Program-made: the position numbers and the translations under genes
Part shown: positions 22,603-28,949 of the stretch, piece by piece
How the letters are laid out: every line of letters begins with the position of its first letter
Numbering within the stretch: the stretch's first letter is position 1
Notes under the pieces: model-generated
Database searches by the model: none
Told to the model about the DNA's origin: nothing
The model's input: only the letters and a program-made list of their open reading frames with translations
DNA from: CAYNBT01 sp964396025
GTDB lineage: Bacteria; Patescibacteriota; WWE3; UBA101185; UBA10185
Direction of reading: 5' to 3'
Assembly: GCA_964396025.1 (NCBI GenBank)
Contig: CAYNBT010000010.1
Span: 1 to 28,949, forward strand
DNA length: 28,949 bases

Positions 22603-22631
22603 TTTGCAGCTGCAGGTGTTGTAGGTACAAT
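22603..22631 (+). promoter_or_regulatory. leaderless promoter of the second GT-C gene
   Basis: TTTGCA (22603-22608), a 17-nt spacer, TACAAT (22626-22631), then 7 nt to a GTG at 22639. The ATG at 22630 lies within the -10, so the GTG is the likelier start. Confidence 0.5.
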
Positions 22632-22638
22632 GATCGCA

Positions 22639-24141
22639 GTGTCAAAGTCTGGGTCGTATACTATTCAATTAAAGAATCTGTTTTTGAAACATCGTATATT
22701 TATCGTGCTCGCAACAATCACTGTATTTGCCAAAGTTCTGATGGCCTCCCTAGGCACCAACCCCGACCTAGAATCTTGGCAGATAGTTGGAGACATAACA
22801 AGCCAAGGCAAAACCATCTACGACAACACTGCAAGGTACAACTACGGCCCAGCTTGGGCGTATGTATGTGGGGTTGTTGCATTGATTGTAAAATCCTTTG
22901 GTGCACCAAACGTGTACACTCCTACATTTCATTTACTGATTGCAGGAATACTTTCTCTTGTAGATGTTGGAATCGCAATACTTTTGATAAGAATGTTCAA
23001 CAAAACGGCGGGCATGTTGTTTTTACTAAATCCTATCTCTCTGGTACTTACGGGCTCACACAGTCAATTTGACAATGTCGCGATATTTTTTGGTTTGTTA
23101 GCTTGGCACGAGTATATGCTAAATCAAAAGAATCGTGCTTATGTGTTTTTTGGCATTTCGATGCTCTTTAAACACCTACTTCTGTTTTTTCCACTGTGGT
23201 TGGTGCTTGTTGAATTACTTAGTAGCAAATCACGCAAAGAAAAATTACATGAATTATTTAAGATAGCTTCGATTTATGGAATTTTCTTGGCTGGGTTCGC
23301 ATTTGAAGTTTTGCGAGGTTTTGATCACAAAGAACAAATCCTAGCAGGAATACTAAAAAATGTGATTATGTATCGCGGGTACGGAGCATCTCTAGGAACG
23401 GTTATCACAGATCTAGTGGTTCCAAAAAACTTTTTTGAACTTTCCTTGCACTTTCCTATCTTCAAAGGTTACATGTTTTACTACATGCTTTTTTCTGTTA
23501 TTGCGGGTTTGATGTTTATCAAGAGAAAAATTGATACTAAATATTTTTACCCATTTTATCTTGCCGTGTTTTTTGCGCTATCTTTTACTGTGGCCAGACA
23601 GTATTTTGTGATTCCACTTGTTGCCGTTTTTATCTTTTACAATAGGATCGAAAGCATAATTTACACTCTAGCCGGATTTACGTTTATCAGCACAAACGCT
23701 TTTAGCAATGTGGCGCAGTATATAAAAGTCAGTACTTACCTCAATGTGCTCGGAACAAGAATCAAGTTGCTACCATGGACGCACGAGATTTCAGTTACAT
23801 ACAACAATGCACAAGTTTGGATCTTGATTCTATGTGTAGGTATATTAGTCACTGCTACAGCACAGACTGCCAAAAAATATGATCTATATGCCAAAAAGGC
23901 TATGATCGCAGTTTTTGTTGTATGTTATGTGAGTCTGGGGTTGTATACAACTTCTCAATTTACAAATCAAGAGAGTAACACACCAAGATTACTAAACAAG
24001 ACCCCAAGCAATGTGGTGTTCACATGCGCCAAAGAAAACTCCAAAGTATACACTTCTTACTCGGTTGAGAATGTTGAATTAACCCCCAGTGAATCAATAA
24101 GCAACATTCTAACTTGCCCAAGTAAAATTCCCCTCTTTTAG
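22639..24141 (+). CDS. GT-C-type mannosyltransferase-like membrane protein
   Basis: A 500-residue integral membrane protein with about 11-12 helices. The first extracytoplasmic loop has NPDLESWQIVGDI followed by YNYGPAWAYVCG, and the second has LTGSHSQFDNVAIFFGLLAW. This order matches the GT-C family that includes PIG-M/ALG-type mannosyltransferases and DUF2029 proteins, with Asp in the first loop as the expected catalytic base. It would move a sugar from a polyprenyl-phosphate donor at the outer face of the membrane. The start is taken as the GTG; an ATG at 22630 would add three residues. The stop is one base before a scaffold gap. Confidence 0.72.
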   Translation: MSKSGSYTIQLKNLFLKHRIFIVLATITVFAKVLMASLGTNPDLESWQIVGDITSQGKTIYDNTARYNYGPAWAYVCGVVALIVKSFGAPNVYTPTFHLLIAGILSLVDVGIAILLIRMFNKTAGMLFLLNPISLVLTGSHSQFDNVAIFFGLLAWHEYMLNQKNRAYVFFGISMLFKHLLLFFPLWLVLVELLSSKSRKEKLHELFKIASIYGIFLAGFAFEVLRGFDHKEQILAGILKNVIMYRGYGASLGTVITDLVVPKNFFELSLHFPIFKGYMFYYMLFSVIAGLMFIKRKIDTKYFYPFYLAVFFALSFTVARQYFVIPLVAVFIFYNRIESIIYTLAGFTFISTNAFSNVAQYIKVSTYLNVLGTRIKLLPWTHEISVTYNNAQVWILILCVGILVTATAQTAKKYDLYAKKAMIAVFVVCYVSLGLYTTSQFTNQESNTPRLLNKTPSNVVFTCAKENSKVYTSYSVENVELTPSESISNILTCPSKIPLF

Positions 24142-24142
24142 T

Positions 24143-24242
24143 NNNNNNNNNNNNNNNNNNNNNNNNNNNNNNNNNNNNNNNNNNNNNNNNNNNNNNNNNN
24201 NNNNNNNNNNNNNNNNNNNNNNNNNNNNNNNNNNNNNNNNNN
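24143..24242. other. assembly gap (100 N)
   Basis: A fixed-length scaffold gap between the GT-C gene and the first family B gene. It hides that gene's start. Confidence 1.
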
Positions 24243-24596
24243 ATCGAATTCTTTGTAAACAGCGTGGAGGAGCTTGAGGCGTGTGCTACATTCTATGCAC
24301 AACAACCGTACTCTCTGGAGTTTGTACGAGTTGTAGCAGACAAGGCCGCGCAGTTTAAACCACTGCCCAACGAACCTCAAGTAAGTGTTGGTTTTAGCTT
24401 TATGATTACAAACGACGGTTTGGGAATACCCTCTGCCGTAGTGTACAAAAAGCAGGGCTATTGGCGATTCAAAAGATCCTACTTGCATCGCCCAACAGCA
24501 TTGTTTGAAGCGTGGAGCGTGGAAACAATCATCAGATTCAATGACGAACGGCTGGAATGGATTGCGCTAGGCAACAAGGTAATGCCCTCCATCTAG
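24243..24596 (+). CDS. family B protein, member 1 (5' truncated by gap)
   Basis: The frame is open from the first base after the gap, so the 118 visible residues are a C-terminal part. The GTG at 24264 is unlikely to be the real start. The motif TALFEAWSVETIIRF aligns with FAMFATWSPETLRRY of member 3 and LYTLWSEDTLRRF of member 2. The ATFYAQQPYSLEF stretch corresponds to their FYLRDPYELNACL and FYVNTLHELIACM. No family is recognised. A terminator follows. Confidence 0.6.
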   Translation: MEFFVNSVEELEACATFYAQQPYSLEFVRVVADKAAQFKPLPNEPQVSVGFSFMITNDGLGIPSAVVYKKQGYWRFKRSYLHRPTALFEAWSVETIIRFNDERLEWIALGNKVMPSI

Positions 24597-24605
24597 ACAG
24601 TACTA

Positions 24606-24641
24606 AGGCTATGTACACGAATGTGCGCATAGCCTTTTTTT
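24606..24641 (+). terminator. intrinsic terminator of family B member 1
   Basis: AGGCTATG (24606-24613) pairs with CATAGCCT (24628-24635), followed by T. Confidence 0.85.
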
Positions 24642-24649
24642 GAACGTAT

Positions 24650-24679
24650 TTGACAATGACTATGGGATACATATATACT
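24650..24679 (+). promoter_or_regulatory. promoter of the family B members 2-3 operon
   Basis: Consensus TTGACA (24650-24655), an 18-nt spacer, TATACT (24674-24679). The leader is about 23 nt, with AAAGGAG before the ATG at 24709. Confidence 0.75.
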
Positions 24680-24708
24680 CGTGCCAACTTAAATAAAGGA
24701 GTTTTATT

Positions 24709-25368
24709 ATGTCAACGGCTAGACTTCGCAGGCATGTAAATCGCAGTATTAGTGAGTTAGGACTAGACAAATATCTGCGTATTCTATGGCAATTTGACCG
24801 TTACTGGCGAGCGGCTGTTAAACGCAAGCAACCATTTCTTGCAGATGATTACGTGCAAAGATGCGACGCCTATTGGGAACACATTCAGCAATTGCTAGAT
24901 CACACAATCAGTAGAGAGTACTTTATCGATTGGACAGCGCGACATGCGAAAAGTGCTCCATCCCCTAACGTGTTCTATCTGCGAGATCCATACGAGCTGA
25001 ACGCTTGCTTGGTATATATGCTCAGACTCGATGATTTCAAGGGGAATCTTGTAGATGCAGTGATTAAAGCAGTGGTACGGGCAAACAAGCTCAGGGCTTT
25101 TAGTGTTGGGTACGGAGAACCCAGTGTTGATATCGCCTACGGGCTATTGGTATGTAGCGATGGCTCTTACATAATAACATTACATGTTCGCCCACCAGTG
25201 CACACAACAAAAATAAGGGCTTGGTTACGCGCTTTTAGAGCACCTCAACCTGACGACGAATGGAATCTGTATACCCTATGGTCCGAGGATACACTGCGGC
25301 GCTTTCTAACTCTTTTGGCCGAAGATACTACAGATCAAATGATAACAGAACCTGGGGATGAAGAATAA
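24709..25368 (+). CDS. family B protein, member 2
   Basis: A 219-residue soluble protein: a basic, mostly helical N-terminal half (RLRRHVNRSISELGLDKYLR onward), then VFYLRDPYELNACLVYMLRL, a beta-rich middle (AYGLLVCSDGSYIITLHVRP) and the family end LYTLWSEDTLRRFLTLLAED. Two neighbouring genes encode relatives. The many Arg residues and conserved Trp/Glu-Thr-Leu motif do not identify a function. AAAGGAG precedes the start. Its stop TAA shares one base with the ATG of member 3 (TAATG), so the two are translationally coupled. Confidence 0.7.
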   Translation: MSTARLRRHVNRSISELGLDKYLRILWQFDRYWRAAVKRKQPFLADDYVQRCDAYWEHIQQLLDHTISREYFIDWTARHAKSAPSPNVFYLRDPYELNACLVYMLRLDDFKGNLVDAVIKAVVRANKLRAFSVGYGEPSVDIAYGLLVCSDGSYIITLHVRPPVHTTKIRAWLRAFRAPQPDDEWNLYTLWSEDTLRRFLTLLAEDTTDQMITEPGDEE

Positions 25369-25954
25369 TGCAGAAATCAAACTTAGTTGCCCGCAGACGT
25401 ATTGCAGCAAAAGTAGGTTGGCTAAGGTATTTTAAGCTCATTCGAAGTTTCAGAAAGTACTTGGCAAGCATAGGAAATAGGGCTAAGGACTATACTGAAC
25501 AAGTGTTTACAGATAACCTTATTCAATCAGGAAAAGCGATCGATGTGTTTCTTAGAGATGGAGATAAAACTGCATTCTTGCAAAGCTGTGCTGCGCTGGA
25601 AGCATCTACGCCGGTTCCGGGTAGTTTCTACGTAAACACATTGCACGAACTTATTGCATGCATGATGGCCGCAGGAATCGATCCACTAAATGCGCACCTT
25701 TCGGCAATTAGCATGGACATATATGCTCTTAGCATCCGAGCATTCGAACCTGATGAGGGAGAACCACATCAAAGCACTGGATTTAGCATCACAGCACTGA
25801 ACGGAACTCTCGTGCCGGAAGTACACGTGTACTACGATCGTGGGGAAACATTTGCGGAAACTTACCCCAAAGATCCCTTTGCAATGTTTGCGACGTGGTC
25901 ACCGGAGACTTTACGCAGATACTTTCTGTATCTAAAAGAAAAGACTGCGGAATA
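25368..25954 (+). CDS. family B protein, member 3 (3' end in gap)
   Basis: 195 codons are visible before the gap, so the protein is near full length compared with member 2. It has the same plan: a basic helical N-terminus (LVARRRIAAKVGWLRYFKLI), FYVNTLHELIACMMAAGIDP, a beta middle (STGFSITALNGTLVPEVHVY) and FATWSPETLRRYFLYLKEKT. An apparent in-frame continuation after the gap ends at 26081, but it lies within the terminator stem and depends on the arbitrary gap length, so I exclude it. Start by coupling (TAATG). Confidence 0.7.
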
Positions 25955-26054
25955 NNNNNNNNNNNNNNNNNNNNNNNNNNNNNNNNNNNNNNNNNNNNNN
26001 NNNNNNNNNNNNNNNNNNNNNNNNNNNNNNNNNNNNNNNNNNNNNNNNNNNNNN
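25955..26054. other. assembly gap (100 N)
   Basis: A fixed-length scaffold gap covering the last codons of family B member 3. Confidence 1.
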
Positions 26055-26058
26055 TACA

Positions 26059-26100
26059 ACTGGAGTGTATCTACAAACTAGATGCCCTCCAGTTTTTTTT
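26059..26100 (+). terminator. intrinsic terminator of the family B operon
   Basis: ACTGGAG (26059-26065) pairs with CTCCAGT (26087-26093), followed by a T-tract. Confidence 0.85.
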
Positions 26101-26126
26101 TGCAAAATTGTCTCAACATACTTAAA

Positions 26127-26156
26127 TTGACAAAATAACCCTTTTACTTCTACTCT
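26127..26156 (+). promoter_or_regulatory. leaderless promoter of the Nramp gene
   Basis: Consensus TTGACA (26127-26132), an 18-nt spacer, TACTCT (26151-26156), then 6 nt to the ATG at 26163. No ribosome binding site is present. Confidence 0.65.
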
Positions 26157-26162
26157 TAGATT

Positions 26163-27518
26163 ATGCTAAACAATACAGAGCCGAATCCCGAATCGCCTCT
26201 TATAGAAACCTCATTGCCTAAAACAAAAAAACCCCGCAATAAACTCACGCGATTTTTAAGAATTTTGGGCCCTGGTCTTGTTACTGGTGCAGCAGACGAC
26301 GATCCGTCCGGAATCACCACGTATTCACAGGCGGGTGCAGCATTCGGTTACAAACTGCTTTGGGCATTTCCGCTTATGTATCCTCTGTTGGTTGCGGTAC
26401 AAGAATCATGTGCAAGAATAGGCGCGGTAAATGGAAAAGGTTTGGCTGCAATTATTCGAGACAATTACAGTAAGACAATACTACATGTCTTGGTGGCACT
26501 TGTTGTTATAGCCAACACCATAAACATAGGAGCGGATCTTGGAGCTATGGCTGCGGCAGCTCAACTTATCTTTCCTGTATCGTTTAGCTTATATGCAATA
26601 ATGTTTGCGTTGTGCATAGTGTTGCTTGAGATAACAGTGAACTACAAAACATACTCTAAACTCCTAAAGTGGTGCGCTCTTATGCTCTTGGCTTATCCCA
26701 TTACTGCTATTATCAGTAACCCTCCTTGGGGTGAAATCCTAAAAGCAACATTCGCTCCAACCCTAAATCTAAACTTTGAGATGGTTTACATTCTGGTAGG
26801 AATGCTTGGAACTACTATTTCCCCATATTTATTCTTTTGGGATACGTCTGAAGTTGTTGAAGATGAAATCGCCTCACATAGATTAAACTCAGAAGGAGGC
26901 GCTCCAAAGCTTTCCAAAAAATTCTTGCAAAACCTACGCATAGACAATCTTATAGGAATGACACTCGCCAGCGCTACAGCTTGGTTTATTACTATTGTTT
27001 GTGCAAACGTGCTCAATGCGAACGGTGTAACTCAAGTAGAACATGCCGCGGATGCTGCGCGCGCGCTTGAACCATTACTATTTGGATTTCCTAATGCAGG
27101 ATTTATTGCCAAGATTATATTCTCCGTTGGGATTATCGGACTTGGCTTGCTTGCTGTACCTGTGCTGGCCGGATCCAGTTCATACGCAATCAGCGAAACG
27201 TTTGGGTGGAAAGCAGGTCTCCACAGGAAATTTAGAAAAGCGCATGGTTTTTATGGAGTGATAATACTGGCAACTTTTGTTGGCTTATGTATCAATTTCT
27301 TGGGTATTGACCCTATCAAAGCCCTGATCTTTGCGGCAGTGTTTAATGGAGTTGCCGCAATACCACTACTTTTTATAATAGCCAGAATCGGGAGCAGCCA
27401 AAAGATTATGGGAGAGTATAAAAACAGCAAGCTTTCCAGCACTGTAATCTACCTTGCACTTTTGATTATGAGTATAGCAGCAGCGTTGCTTGTATATGAC
27501 GCTGCAGCAAAAATTTAG
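26163..27518 (+). CDS. Nramp-family divalent metal transporter (divergent clade)
   Basis: A 451-residue protein with about eleven transmembrane helices. The first helix region reads LGPGLVTGAADDDPSGITTY and helix 6 reads GTTISPYLFFWDTSEVVEDE. In canonical MntH/Nramp these are DPGN and MPH, which bind Mn/Fe. Here DPSG (47-50) and TTISPY (217-222) replace them, and the Met ligand is missing, as in bacterial Nramp relatives of less certain substrate (Mg transporters have been described among such relatives). The substrate could be Mg, Mn or another divalent ion. Single-gene unit with a leaderless start and no hairpin terminator. Confidence 0.88.
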   Translation: MLNNTEPNPESPLIETSLPKTKKPRNKLTRFLRILGPGLVTGAADDDPSGITTYSQAGAAFGYKLLWAFPLMYPLLVAVQESCARIGAVNGKGLAAIIRDNYSKTILHVLVALVVIANTINIGADLGAMAAAAQLIFPVSFSLYAIMFALCIVLLEITVNYKTYSKLLKWCALMLLAYPITAIISNPPWGEILKATFAPTLNLNFEMVYILVGMLGTTISPYLFFWDTSEVVEDEIASHRLNSEGGAPKLSKKFLQNLRIDNLIGMTLASATAWFITIVCANVLNANGVTQVEHAADAARALEPLLFGFPNAGFIAKIIFSVGIIGLGLLAVPVLAGSSSYAISETFGWKAGLHRKFRKAHGFYGVIILATFVGLCINFLGIDPIKALIFAAVFNGVAAIPLLFIIARIGSSQKIMGEYKNSKLSSTVIYLALLIMSIAAALLVYDAAAKI

Positions 27519-27528
27519 GGAATAATTG

Positions 27529-27537
27529 TGGTAAAAT
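27529..27537 (+). promoter_or_regulatory. extended -10 promoter of the histidine phosphatase gene
   Basis: TGG (27529-27531) directly before TAAAAT (27532-27537). The leader of about 40 nt ends with AGGAGA before the ATG at 27584. Confidence 0.5.
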
Positions 27538-27583
27538 CACATGTAAGACTGAACGCAAAACCCCCTAAACAGGAGAACTTAGT

Positions 27584-28354
27584 ATGAAATGGCCCTTAAC
27601 CGTAACATTGATTAGACACGATCAATCAGCATATAACGCCCTCAAGAAAGCGCGTAATACAGATCCCTTATATATGGAATTTGCGCGAGAATTTGAGCTG
27701 GATCCAACATCCCCACGAACTCGCGAACTCGCACTAGAACTCAAAAGAACAAAGCGCCTGGGTCTAGGAGATTACAACACACCTCTTGCGGAAGGTGCCG
27801 GCCACCAAGCAAAAACAATGGCAACACAGTTAAAGGGAATTATTCATTTGCCTGACATTGTTTTTGTATCCCCGTATGAACGAACCCTACACACGCTGGC
27901 ACATATGCAAGAAGGCTGGCCAGAATTAGCGCAAGTACGAACAATTGAGGAGTCCCGAGTTCGAGAGCAAGAACATGGCCTTTTGTTGGCATACAACGAT
28001 TGGAGAGTGCTTTGCGCAATCTATCCAGATCAAAAAGATCTCCGCGAACTCGAAGGAAAATACTATTATAGATTTCCCCAAGGCGAAAGCGTAGAAGATG
28101 TTCGCGAGCGAACTAGGTCTTGGTTTGGTGCGCTGATTAGAGATTTCGCGGGTAAACATGTTTTGGTGGTCACACATCACTTAACAATACTTGCAGTGCG
28201 CGCCAATCTTGAACGGTTAAATGCGCAGCAATTTCTTGAACTGGACGAAAATCAAACCCCAATTAATGCAGGCGTTACAATATACCGTGGGGACCCGAAT
28301 CAGGGAACAAACGGTAAGTTGATATTGGATCAATACAATTTGAAGTTGTATTAG
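27584..28354 (+). CDS. histidine phosphatase superfamily protein (PGAM-like)
   Basis: A 256-residue protein. The phosphohistidine motif is LIRHDQSAYN (His12; Asp replaces the usual Gly of RHG). Arg is in VFVSPYERTLHTL, the acid/base Glu is probably in ESRVREQEHG, and the second His is in VLVVTHHLTILAVRANLE. This is the branch-1 phosphoglycerate mutase / CobC-type fold. The substrate is open; the insert of about 30 residues after the RHD motif and the GES-VEDVRERT stretch suit a broad phosphatase more than a glycolytic mutase. It has AGGAG before the start and a terminator after. Confidence 0.83.
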   Translation: MKWPLTVTLIRHDQSAYNALKKARNTDPLYMEFAREFELDPTSPRTRELALELKRTKRLGLGDYNTPLAEGAGHQAKTMATQLKGIIHLPDIVFVSPYERTLHTLAHMQEGWPELAQVRTIEESRVREQEHGLLLAYNDWRVLCAIYPDQKDLRELEGKYYYRFPQGESVEDVRERTRSWFGALIRDFAGKHVLVVTHHLTILAVRANLERLNAQQFLELDENQTPINAGVTIYRGDPNQGTNGKLILDQYNLKLY

Positions 28355-28371
28355 CCTAATACACTACGCAT

Positions 28372-28412
28372 AAGAGGAGCCCGTATCAAAAGATATTGAC
28401 TCCTCTTTTTTG
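28372..28412 (+). terminator. intrinsic terminator of the histidine phosphatase gene
   Basis: AAGAGGAG (28372-28379) pairs with CTCCTCTT (28400-28407), followed by T. Confidence 0.85.
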
Positions 28413-28453
28413 GTTCTGACGTAAGCATGTTGACCTCTCCTGTACTTGTTGCA

Positions 28454-28903
28454 TCAACGATCCCGTAAAGTACACATCTCAAGAAAGTAGCCTGCACATT
28501 GCTTAGCAAGACCTTCTGCTTTGCATGAGGGCTTTAACGCAGGGTGAATATCACTACGTTCTGCAAGTTCAATGATTCTGCTAATCTCGCGCAAGGCACT
28601 ATCCCGCTGGGCACGACTTAACGGAATTACCCCAACTTGGTATTCACCAGGAGCCCACAAACGAACACCAACATTGGAGTTAAATGCAGGCTCGCCCAAC
28701 ACGCTTCGCAAAATTGCCAATACGAACCACAGATCGTATGTGGCAACATTTACATATATCAACTTAAGGCGTCGCCCTCCAACTAAAGGTTCTTTTACTT
28801 TTCGTGTGGGCATATACCGTAAAAGCTCACTAACTGCACGAGCATCTACGGAGTAATCCACAAAGAAGTTGGGCACTCGCTGAACAGATTGTACTCTTAG
28901 CAT
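28454..28903 (-). CDS. protein of unknown function
   Basis: A 149-residue soluble protein. A basic beta-type region (VKEPLVGGRRLKLIYVNVAT) is followed by YDLWFVLAILRSVLGEPAF and a helical, Cys-containing tail (PSCKAEGLAKQCAGYFLEMC). The three tail cysteines could bind a metal, but I do not recognise a family. The start is certain, with a full AAAGGAGG before the ATG. An extended -10 (TGT TAAAAT, about 28937-28945 on the minus strand) lies near the window edge. Convergent with the phosphatase gene. Confidence 0.65.
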   Translation of the reverse strand: MLRVQSVQRVPNFFVDYSVDARAVSELLRYMPTRKVKEPLVGGRRLKLIYVNVATYDLWFVLAILRSVLGEPAFNSNVGVRLWAPGEYQVGVIPLSRAQRDSALREISRIIELAERSDIHPALKPSCKAEGLAKQCAGYFLEMCTLRDR

Positions 28904-28949
28904 ATCGGCCTCCTTTAAGGTTTGCTTATCTTAGTTGTATTTTAACATG

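Noticed and set aside
22584..23072. 162-codon frame overlapping the second GT-C gene
   Set aside because: It has unlikely composition (many Cys, Arg and Trp) and is a shadow of the membrane protein frame.
26055..26081. C-terminal continuation of family B member 3 after the gap
   Set aside because: The frame depends on an arbitrary 100-N gap, and the sequence forms the stem of a terminator.

Overview
The window is AT-rich bacterial DNA using the standard code (UGA works as a stop, for example at the end of dus). It is a scaffold with four gaps of exactly 100 N (12277-12376, 14883-14982, 24143-24242, 25955-26054), so it is probably a metagenome assembly. Short intergenic spacers, many small membrane or secreted proteins of unknown function, an isolated purF and several GT-C glycosyltransferases would suit a Patescibacteria/CPR-like or other poorly cultured lineage. 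Nothing here fixes the phylum. I see no tRNA, rRNA, CRISPR array, insertion sequence or complete prophage.

Layout. 1-3600: a Cys-rich mini-protein, a LysM protein, an orphan DUF2975 membrane protein and a large delta-60-repeat surface protein. 3600-6500: dus, overlapping an HD phosphohydrolase, convergent with a Ppx/GppA phosphatase. 6500-7470: a broken HTH gene and a CFI-box protein. 7540-10660: a small unknown gene, purF, the first member of a membrane-anchored paralogue family (family A) and a GNAT acetyltransferase. 10740-12180: a radical SAM protein with extra cysteines, facing a 101-residue unknown protein. 12390-16490: family A copies two and three, flanking a putative isoprenoid-type island (FAD amine oxidoreductase, hydrolase-like protein, UbiA prenyltransferase). 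16530-18450: a lipoprotein with a membrane coiled-coil partner, then a secreted-domain protein. 18470-24140: an envelope cluster (two GT-C glycosyltransferases, a FemAB-like ligase, a spermidine-synthase-like methyltransferase-fold protein and an HExxH protein). 24243-26100: three tandem paralogues of unknown function (family B). 26160-28903: a divergent Nramp transporter, a histidine phosphatase and an unknown protein.

The most striking pattern is that the genes follow two expression grammars. One set (dus, purF, Nramp, GT-C, UbiA, GNAT, delta-60 and others) has a -10 box ending 5-7 nt before the start codon, no Shine-Dalgarno and no hairpin terminator, so it is predicted to be leaderless. 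The other set (CFI-box, family A, radical SAM, lipoprotein operon, family B, histidine phosphatase, two small unknowns) has a 5' leader of roughly 20-40 nt, an AAGGAG-type Shine-Dalgarno and, in nearly every case, a strong hairpin plus T-tract. All ten hairpin terminators I found belong to the second set. That set contains most of the unknown paralogue families, and two family A copies end in almost the same terminator. The second set may be a separately regulated or highly expressed stratum, or a set of self-contained cassettes that spread by duplication.
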